NCBI GenBank assembly: GCA_963714065.1 | Contig: OY970226.1 | Location: 1-64,000, forward strand | Origin: JAZKID01 sp963714065 | GTDB taxonomy: Bacteria > Pseudomonadota > Alphaproteobacteria > Rhizobiales > UBA4765 | Direction of reading: 5' to 3' | DNA: 64,000 nt | Shown: positions 17,441 through 25,307 of the stretch, piece by piece | Numbering within the stretch: the first letter of the stretch is position 1 | How the letters are laid out: every line of letters begins with the position of its first letter | The notes under the pieces: generated by a model | Databases searched by the model: none | The model's input: only the letters and a program-made list of their open reading frames with translations | What the model was told of the DNA's origin: nothing | Position numbers and translations under genes: made by a program

Positions 17441-17467
17441 ATCCCCGCGTAAGCGGGGATCTTTTTA
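17441..17467 (+). terminator. Rho-independent terminator after aspS
   Basis: ATCCCCGC-GTAA-GCGGGGAT is followed by CTTTTTAAAA, a strong stem with a T-run 12 bp past the aspS stop. The sequence GTCATCCCCGCG.. resembles one end of the family 1 and 2 repeats, so the terminator may derive from a repeat. Confidence 0.75.
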
Positions 17468-17474
17468 AAACGGC

Positions 17475-17802
17475 CTAATGACCGCCACCAACTGCTTTCA
17501 AAGCGTCCAAAGCCCGGATAACAAATAAAGCCGCAAGCCCGGCTGTCAGGGCATCCAGCGGCCAGTCGATGAATGGCGATAGTTCAAACTGAAATGCGAT
17601 AAAGCCCATGCCCGTTATGTAACGTACAAGCAGCGCGATCCAGAAGCCGCCGCAAAAAGCGCAATCCGTCCACACCGCCCATTGAGTCTTCAGGAGCGAG
17701 GGGGAACCGTTCGTACACGAGCGCAAACCAGTTCCATGATGGAATTTTCCGGAATAGGAACATCCATACGGCAGCTACAATTAGTGGAACGGCGACGTTC
17801 AT
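17475..17802 (-). pseudogene. Small membrane protein gene with a +1 frameshift
   Basis: Two overlapping minus-strand frames together make one plausible protein of about 107 aa. The first starts at ATG 17802, directly abutting the preceding gene's stop, with a transmembrane start (MNVAVPLIVAAVWMFLF) and WNWFALVYERFP. The second continues with TDCAFCGGFWIALLVRYITG and a final hydrophobic segment. They join if one base is removed near the CCCCC run at about 17699-17703. The CAFCGGFWIA motif recalls small DUF1360-like membrane proteins, but that is only a resemblance. It is either a real inactivation or a homopolymer sequencing error. Confidence 0.6.
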
Positions 17803-19851
17803 TTACATCCCGCCCTGGTTGGCATTAACATCGAAATTCACTTTCTCCAGCAGCCCGGCCTGATTGGCCATGGCGCCGAGTTGCAGATCGAGCAGCGTTA
17901 TCTTGGTTTTTGGCGTAATGACGACAGTGAGGTTCTTCGGCTGTTTGACGAAAGTATCGATGGCGTCGTTCGCTTTTTTCTTCTGCGCCTGATCGGGAAT
18001 GGTGGTTGCAAGCATTTTCAGGGTCAATGCAATCTCTTCGCGCACGGCTTCCGGTTTTTTCTTCTCGGCCTTGGCCTTCCAGGCGATATAGCGCTCGAAG
18101 AAATTCCCCGAATTGAGCTGCAGCATCAGCTTGTCGAATTTGGCCGTGCCGAGCTGCGCGGTCATGTTGGGAATATCGGTGAATTTCGTGGCGTCGAGAT
18201 CGCTCAGGCGCAATTCGGAAGCAATATTGCCGGCCTCGGCGAAATCGAATTTCACCGGCGCCAGCGCCGCCGTCTTGGCGCTCTCAACATAGTTGAACTG
18301 CGTATCGCTGCTGAAATTCAGTTTCGTATAGCCGAGATCCTTCAGGTTCGGCGTTTCGATATTTTTCAGCGCGTCCGCCGGGATCTCTACATTCTCGACA
18401 GTCAGGAAAACATGTTGCGGGATAAATTTCACCCATGAATTGAGGCCGAACGCGACGCGCTTGACCAGTAGCGGAGGCTCATTCTCGCTCTGCACGGTAA
18501 GATTTTTTACCTCGACAAGGCCGAACACCGGCAGCTTGCCTTCAAGACGCATGTAATCGCGCTCCTCCTCGTCTTTTGCCGCTTCTTCGAGTATGGCCTG
18601 CGTGAAAGCGGCGCTGTCAATTTTCTTGAGGTTGACCGATTCAAACGAGGCCTTGGCCTGCGGCGAATTCAGCGAAAAGCCGCTGATCGTCATCTCGCCG
18701 ACTTTTCTCGAACCCACATCCTTGCCGGTTGCGGATTTCAACTCCACCTGCATGTCGGGCGAATTGATTTTCATCCCCGCCCATTCCAGCGTTTCGACGG
18801 TGCTGCCCCAGTCGCCGTAATATTTGTAATATTCTTTTTGCAGGCCGGTCATGTCGGTAGCATTGCCCTTCTCGATATTTTCTATCTCCCGCGCGAAGAG
18901 CGTGAAAATGGCGCCTATTCCTTTTTCCGGCACATTAGTCTTGCCGTTCGTTGCCTTCATGGTGCCGTATGAAATGTCGAATGTGCTGCCCGCCTTGACG
19001 CTGCCGCCTTCGATCATCATGGCCGTAAAGGTCGGCACGTTTTTCTGCCCCGCACGTTTCGGCCTTTCGAGCAGGATATCGGCAAAAAGGCCGAGATCGT
19101 AATCGGTATTGCTCATCGCACCGATCTTGATGTCCATGGAATCCGGCATATCCGGGTTTTTCTCGCGGAAACTTGCGGATTTGATCGAGCCGGTGCTTTC
19201 CGCCATCAGAAACTGTTTCGACTTGCCCTTGACATAATCGCTGATGCGAACCTCACCGAGCTTGAAATATGAGGCTTTGGAGCTTGTCTCGTTGTCGGTT
19301 ACGATCAGGCGCGGCATGACCACGCTTTTCATGCTGGCCTGTTGCAGGAAGGTAGCGATCTGCTCGCCCGGCGTTTTACCGAAATCGGCGGCTGCAAGCT
19401 GCGGCGCGGTGATCGCATCGACATCGATAGCGTCGACCATCAGTACGATATCTTCCTTGCCCTTGCCGATGCGCAGGTTTTCGATATGCAGCTTGTCCGC
19501 GCTCCACTCGCCATTGCTCTGCATCAGTCTGTCGGCGCTGATGCGCGCAATCGTCAGCATCGGTGGATTGCCAGCATATTCCACGGTGTTGTTGCCGTTG
19601 CTGTCCTTGCTGCTCTTGTCGGAAAAACTTTTGGCCTTGAGAGGGATCTTGATATCGGCGACGGAGAATTTGCCGCTCACCGCATCATAGCTCACCGCGC
19701 CATGGCTGGCGTCGTCGGCGCCTGCCATGCGAATTTCCGCCATCAGGCCGTCGACCCAGGATTCGAGCTGCTTTTGCGTATAACTTTCAGCGCGAAGCGG
19801 CATTGCGAAATTGAAGACAAGCGCGGCGGCAAGCAGAAGGCGGGTGAACAT
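17803..19851 (-). CDS. Exported protein of unknown function (682 aa)
   Basis: I do not recognise this family. A signal peptide (RLLLAAALVFNFAMPLRAES, cleavage near residue 21) sends it out of the cytoplasm. The remainder has no transmembrane segment and shows repeated beta-rich stretches of the type MLTIARISADRL, LHIENLRIGKG, KLGEVRISDY and VEIPADALKNI, reminiscent of AsmA-like or other long beta-helical periplasmic proteins. It also contains a Lys-rich segment near the C-terminus (AEKKKPEAVREE). The small frameshifted membrane gene starts directly at its stop, implying one transcript. Confidence 0.75.
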   Translation of the reverse strand: MFTRLLLAAALVFNFAMPLRAESYTQKQLESWVDGLMAEIRMAGADDASHGAVSYDAVSGKFSVADIKIPLKAKSFSDKSSKDSNGNNTVEYAGNPPMLTIARISADRLMQSNGEWSADKLHIENLRIGKGKEDIVLMVDAIDVDAITAPQLAAADFGKTPGEQIATFLQQASMKSVVMPRLIVTDNETSSKASYFKLGEVRISDYVKGKSKQFLMAESTGSIKSASFREKNPDMPDSMDIKIGAMSNTDYDLGLFADILLERPKRAGQKNVPTFTAMMIEGGSVKAGSTFDISYGTMKATNGKTNVPEKGIGAIFTLFAREIENIEKGNATDMTGLQKEYYKYYGDWGSTVETLEWAGMKINSPDMQVELKSATGKDVGSRKVGEMTISGFSLNSPQAKASFESVNLKKIDSAAFTQAILEEAAKDEEERDYMRLEGKLPVFGLVEVKNLTVQSENEPPLLVKRVAFGLNSWVKFIPQHVFLTVENVEIPADALKNIETPNLKDLGYTKLNFSSDTQFNYVESAKTAALAPVKFDFAEAGNIASELRLSDLDATKFTDIPNMTAQLGTAKFDKLMLQLNSGNFFERYIAWKAKAEKKKPEAVREEIALTLKMLATTIPDQAQKKKANDAIDTFVKQPKNLTVVITPKTKITLLDLQLGAMANQAGLLEKVNFDVNANQGGM

Positions 19852-19990
19852 GGGTGGGGCCTCTTTGTTGGAATTCTGGTTTGTTATGCCCGCGCTATAG
19901 ATAGATTGCGGTGTGAGCGAAGACGCACTGACTGTTAGTTCAGTTAACTTAAATTTGTCCTAGCAGACAAAAAGAGGAAAGCAACCGTTA

Positions 19991-20908
19991 TCAGGCGTCG
20001 TGCTCAGCCGGTTTCGCGCAACCGAAATTCCAGTCGCGCGAACGGCCGACATCGATATGGATCATGTAAGGGTGGCAATAGCGGCCGACACCGCCGATGC
20101 CGGGAAGCGTCTTGGCAAATCTTGCAAGTTCGGTGCTGGGTACGCCGGGCACGATAATATCGGCCGCCGCGCAGTGAAGATGCAGCGAACCCCTGCGGCC
20201 GTGATCGCGGAGGCCGGAGGTGACGACGACCTTCTTTTGATACTTGACCTCGATCTTCTGCATCAGGTCGACAAGTTTTTCCGGAAAGCAGCCCGTCTGC
20301 ACCGAAGGGATTTGCAAGGTGTATGGCAGGTTCAGGCTGGCGGTGATAGTGCCGCCCGGTTTGTCATCGGCGGGAAGCGACACGGGGCCAAGGGAAGCAA
20401 TCTTGATATCGGGCTGCGTAGCTTGAGGCTGTTCAAGCGTAACCGCAACGGGTTTCGGAAATCCGGCCAGCAGTTCCATGGGCGCTGCCGCCTTTTTATT
20501 CGAGGCGAGGCCGGCAGGGCGCGGTTTCGGTTGGGGAATGACCGTATTGCCGAAACGCTCGAGCGCACGCACGGCATCGGTTTGCGGCAGCATCTCGGGC
20601 GCATAGGCGAGCATCAGCCTGTCGGCTTTCGGTGCCGGCATCTTGACCAGTTCGGACTCAGAAGTTCCGTCCCACAAATGTGCAAGCCGTGTGGCATAAA
20701 TACCGGGGCGGATGGAGGGAGACATCCAGCGGTCGGTTTTGTAGCTCGCCGCCATTTCTGAACCGACCATGACGGTAGCTACGGAATGCGCATGGGCACT
20801 GGAGGTTTTATTATCGCTGCTCTGAAGAATGAAGGCGAGCGCGATCAGGACGGCCAGAAAAAGAGATTTCGAGCGATGTAATGAATAAAAAGAAAAGAAT
20901 GTATTCAT
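19991..20908 (-). CDS. YcbK/DUF882-like M15 peptidase family protein
   Basis: A predicted periplasmic or membrane-anchored peptidoglycan metallopeptidase. The 305-aa protein has an N-terminal hydrophobic segment (about residues 16-30), a long low-complexity linker, and a C-terminal domain at about 195-300. The domain shows SGLRDHG, SLHLHCAAADI (zinc His and Asp) and MIHIDVGRSRDW (second zinc His), the pattern of the DUF882/YcbK branch of M15. It shares a minus-strand block with other envelope genes. Substrate specificity cannot be read from the sequence. Confidence 0.8.
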   Translation of the reverse strand: MNTFFSFYSLHRSKSLFLAVLIALAFILQSSDNKTSSAHAHSVATVMVGSEMAASYKTDRWMSPSIRPGIYATRLAHLWDGTSESELVKMPAPKADRLMLAYAPEMLPQTDAVRALERFGNTVIPQPKPRPAGLASNKKAAAPMELLAGFPKPVAVTLEQPQATQPDIKIASLGPVSLPADDKPGGTITASLNLPYTLQIPSVQTGCFPEKLVDLMQKIEVKYQKKVVVTSGLRDHGRRGSLHLHCAAADIIVPGVPSTELARFAKTLPGIGGVGRYCHPYMIHIDVGRSRDWNFGCAKPAEHDA

Positions 20909-21150
20909 CCCGGCATCCGTATATTTTGTCTAAAACCTTTCGGATTTAAGGTTTATGCAAAGCAAAAATCGGCAATTCGATCAAGCCATAAGAGTGCCAA
21001 AAAGGGGAAGAAGGAAGAAAAAACCAATAAAATCAACGAATAATCAAGTATTTCTTATATCTTGCAATACTTTCCTCTTAAGCTGTTTTTTCACGTTTTT
21101 ATGGCTTGCTAGAAGATTGAATCAAAGGCTTCGCAAGGGCCAGTTTCGGT

Positions 21151-22758
21151 ATGTTTGGCAGCAACTTACGTACTCTGTTTTTCAACGCGGTGGTGATGTG
21201 CACCGCCATGCTGGTGGCGCTTACGCCGCCTTTGCTGCTGTTATGGTCGCTCGACAACTATGCCAAGCAGCGCGCGAAAAATGCGCTGAACGATATGGCG
21301 GTCCGCATTATCAGCCACGCCGATTCCGTTCTCAATGAAGGCACGGACGCTCTGGCCTCGCTTGCGCCGTTCATACGCCAGAACTGCGGCGATGATGCGA
21401 AAAAGCATATGCAAAATCTTATCGCGCAATCTGCCTATTTGCGCGATATCACGGCCGTTGCTCCGGGTGGGCAGGTTTTGTGCAGTTCCTCCGATACGAA
21501 CAAGCTTTTGACCCGGGTGGAAGCCTTCCGTCCGGCGCGGAGCAAGGCTATCGGCGTTGCCTTCACCGCGGCTTCGAGCATCAGGCCGCCCTTTATTCAC
21601 CTGCGCTGGCAGGAAGGCATGAACTCCCTTTATGCCTTTATGACGCCCACAATTTTGCAGACGGACTTTTTCCCGGGCGAATGGCAGGGCCAGGCCACCG
21701 GGCTGATCACGCTGGATGACGGCAGCGAGCTGGTTACGATAGGTCAGAAAAATAATCAGGTCTTCACCGCGAACGACGATTTTCTCTATGCCAGGGCAAC
21801 GTCCGCACGCTTTCCCGTAAAGGTGCAATTGGCAGCGCAGAAGAATGTCGTGATGGCGCCTTATCGTGCCATGTTCATGTTGATCGGCGTCGGCGGCTCG
21901 CTACTTGCCGTGATGCTGATTGTCTTCATCATCCAGTCCTTGCGACGGCGGCCGCTGGTGCAGGACGCTATCGCGCTCGGTATCAAGAACCGCGAATTCA
22001 TTCCCTACTTCCAGCCCGTGATGAATATCCAGACAGGCGAGCTTTTGGGCTGCGAGGTACTGATCCGCTGGCGCAAGAAGGATGGCACCGTCATTCCGCC
22101 GGGTGCCTTCATTCAGAAAGCGGAAGAATCCGGCCTTGCCGTCGAGATGACGCGCCAGCTAATGGAAAAGGTGTGCGACAATCTCGGCCCGCATTATGCC
22201 AAGCGGCCCGAGCTGAAAGTGGCATTCAATCTTTTTGCGGGCCACTTTGCCGATCTGTCGACGGTCGACGATGTGCGCGAGATTTTCAAGGACAGCGGCA
22301 TTCGCTATTCGCAAATCGTGCTCGAAGTGACGGAGCGTTACCCGCTGCCCAATATGAATCGCGCGCTCACGGCGATCGGCGCGCTGCAGGCATTGGGCTG
22401 CCGTGTGGCGCTCGACGACGCGGGTACCGGCCACGGCGGTCTTGCCTATCTGCAAAAACTGGGCATGGACCAGGTGAAGATCGACAAGCTGTTCGTCGAT
22501 ACCATTACCCAGGGTGTTACCTCGTCGCCCATCATCGACAACCTGATCGAGATGGCGCGGCAAATGAACATGGAAATCGTCGCCGAAGGCGTCGAAACCA
22601 TCACCCAGTTCGACTATCTCAAGAACCACGGTGTCGAGGCCGCGCAGGGTTACCTGTTCGCCCAGCCCATGCCGATCAAGGCTTATCTGCGGTTTATCGA
22701 GGCCATGACCCCTCTCAACGTCGAAGCGGGGAATATCGTTTACCTCGACGTGGCATAA
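21151..22758 (+). CDS. CSS-motif EAL-domain c-di-GMP phosphodiesterase
   Basis: Membrane sensor that is predicted to hydrolyse cyclic di-GMP. The 535-aa protein has two transmembrane helices at about residues 12-33 and 240-265. They flank a periplasmic domain with the redox-type CSS motif (VLCSSSD) plus an earlier Cys (RQNCGDD). The cytoplasmic EAL domain spans about 270-520: the signature reads EVLIRW, followed by DDAGTGHGG, KIDKLFVDTI, AEGVET and AQGYLF. The metal-binding acidic residues are present, so activity is likely. In known CSS-EAL proteins disulfide state controls activity; that is an inference here. Confidence 0.9.
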   Translation: MFGSNLRTLFFNAVVMCTAMLVALTPPLLLLWSLDNYAKQRAKNALNDMAVRIISHADSVLNEGTDALASLAPFIRQNCGDDAKKHMQNLIAQSAYLRDITAVAPGGQVLCSSSDTNKLLTRVEAFRPARSKAIGVAFTAASSIRPPFIHLRWQEGMNSLYAFMTPTILQTDFFPGEWQGQATGLITLDDGSELVTIGQKNNQVFTANDDFLYARATSARFPVKVQLAAQKNVVMAPYRAMFMLIGVGGSLLAVMLIVFIIQSLRRRPLVQDAIALGIKNREFIPYFQPVMNIQTGELLGCEVLIRWRKKDGTVIPPGAFIQKAEESGLAVEMTRQLMEKVCDNLGPHYAKRPELKVAFNLFAGHFADLSTVDDVREIFKDSGIRYSQIVLEVTERYPLPNMNRALTAIGALQALGCRVALDDAGTGHGGLAYLQKLGMDQVKIDKLFVDTITQGVTSSPIIDNLIEMARQMNMEIVAEGVETITQFDYLKNHGVEAAQGYLFAQPMPIKAYLRFIEAMTPLNVEAGNIVYLDVA

Positions 22759-22846
22759 GCCGTTTTCCGCATTGCCTGCTTATAAAAAGCGTGCTTTTGT
22801 CGTGCCGCTGAATTTTTCAACCTATGCATTCTTAGAGGAGACGGGT

Positions 22847-23146
22847 ATGCGCAAAGGGTTCGTATTGGCAGGTGCGGTGGCTTTGATCTTGAGCGGCTGT
22901 TCGGAATATTCGCAGAGCGATCGCGCCGTGGGTGGCGGACTGATCGGGGCTGCGACAGGGGCTGCCATCGGCAGCGCCGTGTCCGGCGGCAATGCGGCAA
23001 GCACGCTTGCGGGTGCAGCCATCGGCGGTGTCGGTGGTGCGGTGGTCGGCGCGGAGACGACGCCGGAAGCCTGCACGGCGACCGATGCGCGCGGCCGCCC
23101 GTTGCGCGATCAGAACGGCAATCCCGTCATGGTGAAGTGCCCGTAA
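22847..23146 (+). CDS. Glycine-zipper lipoprotein, copy 1
   Basis: A 99-aa predicted outer-membrane lipoprotein. The ATG at 22847 is set by AGAGGAG six bases upstream; the longer frame from 22772 is unlikely. The lipobox is LSGC, followed by SEYSQSDRAVGGGLIGA and alternating Gly/Ala repeats of a glycine zipper, then GGAVVGAETTPEAC. Such proteins span or associate with the outer membrane (SlyB/YMGG-like). A close paralogue follows 48 bp downstream. Confidence 0.8.
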   Translation: MRKGFVLAGAVALILSGCSEYSQSDRAVGGGLIGAATGAAIGSAVSGGNAASTLAGAAIGGVGGAVVGAETTPEACTATDARGRPLRDQNGNPVMVKCP

Positions 23147-23194
23147 CCTGCGTTTGTTTCTTAGCTGGCGGGGGCCAATGTTAAGGAGACAGTC

Positions 23195-23449
23195 ATGAAA
23201 AAAGGTTCTGTACTGGCAATTCTGTTAATGGCGGCGAGTTTGGGCGGATGCTCCGAATATAACCGCGAAGACCGAGCGCTTGGCGGCGGGTTGATCGGCG
23301 CCGGTGCCGGCGCGCTGATCGGCGGTGCGGCAGGTGGTGGGCGCGGCGCGCTGGCAGGTGCTGCGATCGGCGGCATCGGCGGTGCGATTATCGGCGCGGA
23401 AACGACGCCACGTTGCCGCTATGTACGTCACGGAAGATGCTATCGCTGA
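23195..23449 (+). CDS. Glycine-zipper lipoprotein, copy 2
   Basis: An 84-aa paralogue of the preceding gene with lipobox LGGC, then SEYNREDRALGGGLIGAG and a glycine zipper ending GAIIGAETTPRC. AAGGAGACAGTC directly precedes the ATG. The two copies share the segment SEY-x2-(S/E)DRA-x-GGGLIGA and the end GAETTP but have different C-terminal tails, pointing to an older tandem duplication. A strong terminator follows 23 bp after the stop. Confidence 0.8.
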   Translation: MKKGSVLAILLMAASLGGCSEYNREDRALGGGLIGAGAGALIGGAAGGGRGALAGAAIGGIGGAIIGAETTPRCRYVRHGRCYR

Positions 23450-23472
23450 CAGTTCGTTTTATGTGAAAGAAA

Positions 23473-23497
23473 AGAGCGCCGGGAGGCGCTCTTTTTG
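23473..23497 (+). terminator. Rho-independent terminator after the lipoprotein pair
   Basis: AGAGCGCC-GGGA-GGCGCTCT followed by TTTTG: an 8-bp stem with a tetraloop and T-run. Confidence 0.85.
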
Positions 23498-23507
23498 TTT
23501 ATATGTT

Positions 23508-23650
23508 CGTCATTGCCGGACTTGACACCACAAGTCGGATATATCCGGCTTGCGGCATCTAAAAACACGGAACTTGAGCTTGCTCAAGTTCCTGTGCAAT
23601 CCATCTTTTATCAAAAATGATGGATGCGCGGGTCAAGCCCGCGCATGACC
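23508..23650. repeat. Composite palindromic repeat, family 3 copy b (inverted)
   Basis: Read on the minus strand this 143-bp unit follows the same order as 7612-7762: TGACCCGCGCATCCATCAT, TGATAAAAGATGGATTGCA, GGAACTTGAGC with its partner, then CCGGATATATCCGACTTGTGG and the end GTCAAGTCCGGCAATGACG. Substitutions in stems are often matched by changes in the partner arm. It separates the lipoprotein pair from the PfpI-like gene. Confidence 0.85.
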
Positions 23651-23666
23651 AGGAATAAAGGCGTAC

Positions 23667-24230
23667 TTAAGCCGCCTGCTTTCCTTCATGCCGCCCTTCT
23701 TCGATTTCCTCGATTATCTTTGCGATGAAAGCGGGCAGGTCTTTCGGCGAGCGTGAGGTGATCAGGCCGTCGTCGGTCACGACTTCCTCGTCGCTCCAGT
23801 TCGCGCCGGCATTTTCGACATCGGTCCTGATCGATTTGTAGGATGTCGCATCGCGGCCGTCGAGCACGTCCGCCTCGACCAGCATCCACGGGCCGTGGCA
23901 GATTGCGGCGACAACCTTTCCCGCATCGACAAAATCGCGCACGAATTTCACCGCCGTTTCGTCTGTACGCAGCTTGTCGGGGTTGATGACGCCGCCGGGC
24001 AGGACGAGTGCGTTGTAGTCGTTCACTTTTGCATCCTTGATCGGGAGATCGACGCGGATGGCATCCGCCCATTCGCCATCGGCCCAGGCGCGGATGTCGC
24101 CGCTCTTGATCGAGGCGATCTTCACGTCGGCGCCCTTGGCTTTCAGCTTGTCGTAAGGTTCGCGCAGTTCCGAGCGCTCATAGCCGTCGGTGGCGAGAAT
24201 GAGAATCCTGGCTTGGCTGATCTTGGTCAT
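23667..24230 (-). CDS. DJ-1/PfpI family protein
   Basis: A 187-aa protein of the glutamine-amidotransferase-like PfpI/YhbO group, described as glyoxalase/deglycase or protease-like stress proteins. The nucleophile elbow is AAICHGPWML with the conserved Cys-His, and LVLPGGVINPDKLR carries the family loop. I chose the ATG at 24230, preceded by GAGGTG; the longer frame from 24311 lacks support. The exact substrate is not evident. Confidence 0.88.
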   Translation of the reverse strand: MTKISQARILILATDGYERSELREPYDKLKAKGADVKIASIKSGDIRAWADGEWADAIRVDLPIKDAKVNDYNALVLPGGVINPDKLRTDETAVKFVRDFVDAGKVVAAICHGPWMLVEADVLDGRDATSYKSIRTDVENAGANWSDEEVVTDDGLITSRSPKDLPAFIAKIIEEIEEGRHEGKQAA

Positions 24231-24326
24231 GGCGCACCTCGCATCTTGAGGGAAAGGCTTTCTCGCCATAAAACGAATAAAAGATCGATAGGAAATTTGG
24301 GCCGTGGCCAATTAAATCTTTCTTTT

Positions 24327-24402
24327 CGTCATTGCTGGGCTTGACCCGGCAATCCATCATTTTCTTAAAAAGATGGATGCCCGGATCAAGCCCGGGCATG
24401 AC
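24327..24402. repeat. Shortened palindromic repeat, family 3 copy c
   Basis: CGTCATTGCTGGGCTTGACC, AATCCATCATTTTCTTAAAA, GATGGATGCCCGGATCAAGC and CCGGGCATGACG follow one another; this is the outer part of the family 3 unit without the two central hairpins. It sits in front of tRNA-Leu. A separate small hairpin, TTCCTGC-TTTC-GCAGGAA, follows at about 24450-24470. Confidence 0.75.
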
Positions 24403-24497
24403 GTAAATGAGATTCTTTATCTTCGGCTCAGAATGACGATTATTCTGGATTCCTGCTTTCGCAGGAATGACGGATAACGTATATGTCCTCGTCTCAA

Positions 24498-24582
24498 GCG
24501 GGCGTGGCGGAACTGGCAGACGCACCGGATTTAGGTTCCGGCGAGGCAACTCGTGGGGGTTCAAATCCCTCCGCCCGCACCA
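24498..24582 (+). tRNA. tRNA-Leu (UAG)
   Basis: An 85-nt cloverleaf with acceptor GCGGGCG/CGCCCGC, encoded CCA, a long variable arm as in class II tRNAs, T-loop GGTTCAAATCC and anticodon stem CCGGA/TCCGG. The loop TTTAGGT gives anticodon UAG for Leu (CUA). In alphaproteobacteria a tRNA-Leu commonly precedes tig. Confidence 0.95.
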
Positions 24583-24625
24583 TTCAAGTTGGTTAGGGGG
24601 AGGGTGGATCAACAGGGGATCAACC

Positions 24626-25240
24626 ATGCAAAATATCTGCCCCCTCGGCCCGCATCTGCAGAAATATTGGGAACGCCTTAGTCCCATCGAGCAAAAAATG
24701 CAGATGGATGAGGAGGGGCTCTATAGTCTCACGCCTCAAATATATGGCGAACGAATTGCAGACCGAACGAATTCCCGGCGAGTCATAGATGCTTTTTGTG
24801 GCCTTGGCGGAAGCGCAATCGCGTTCGCCAGGCAAGGAAAGCTGGTCACAGCTTTCGATATAAATGAAGACCGTCTGCAAATGGCCCTTTATAATGCGGA
24901 GTTGTTCGACGTTTGTGATAAAATTGAATTCCGTTTAAGCGATTGTGGTGTGGTTTTATCAAACTTGAACGGACAGGAAGCTGTCTTTCTTGATCCGCCT
25001 TGGGGCGGGCCTTCCTATTCAGCGCAGGCGGAATTTCATTTTGCAGATTTTGTGGTCGATTGTCTCAGTCTTCTAGATATATGCCTGAAATCTGCTGGAG
25101 AAGTTATCCTCAGGCTGCCAAAAAACTTCGCCATGAAAGATCTGGAGCAATTCAGAGAAAAATTTGAGCTGGAGGATTCATTTTATGAAAACCAGCTTTT
25201 TTTCAGGACCGCGTTCTTTCGCAAAAGCGAGGCAGATTAA
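24626..25240 (+). CDS. TGS1-like RNA (guanine-N2) methyltransferase family protein
   Basis: A 204-aa SAM-dependent methyltransferase resembling the trimethylguanosine synthase family. Motif I reads VIDAFCGLGGSAIAFA, then FDINEDRLQMALYNAEL, and the catalytic motif is FLDPPWGGPSYS, close to the family PPWGGP. AGGGGATCAACC precedes the ATG at 24626, which excludes the longer frame running through the tRNA. It lies between tRNA-Leu and tig, where nothing is usually expected, and its base use is more AT-rich than its neighbours. I infer lateral gain next to the tRNA; the RNA substrate is unknown. Confidence 0.78.
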   Translation: MQNICPLGPHLQKYWERLSPIEQKMQMDEEGLYSLTPQIYGERIADRTNSRRVIDAFCGLGGSAIAFARQGKLVTAFDINEDRLQMALYNAELFDVCDKIEFRLSDCGVVLSNLNGQEAVFLDPPWGGPSYSAQAEFHFADFVVDCLSLLDICLKSAGEVILRLPKNFAMKDLEQFREKFELEDSFYENQLFFRTAFFRKSEAD

Positions 25241-25307
25241 GTTGTAAAACCCTTGGCAATTTAGCTCAATCATGTCACAACACCGCCAAATCAAGGGATA
25301 AACACTT

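Noticed and set aside
20955..21338. 127-aa frame upstream of and overlapping the EAL gene
   Set aside because: It has no ribosome site, is Lys/Arg-rich low complexity, and runs out of frame into the EAL gene, whose own start is well supported.
24467..24625. Extended N-terminus of the TGS1-like protein through tRNA-Leu
   Set aside because: The frame overlaps the tRNA gene, and a strong ribosome site marks the ATG at 24626.
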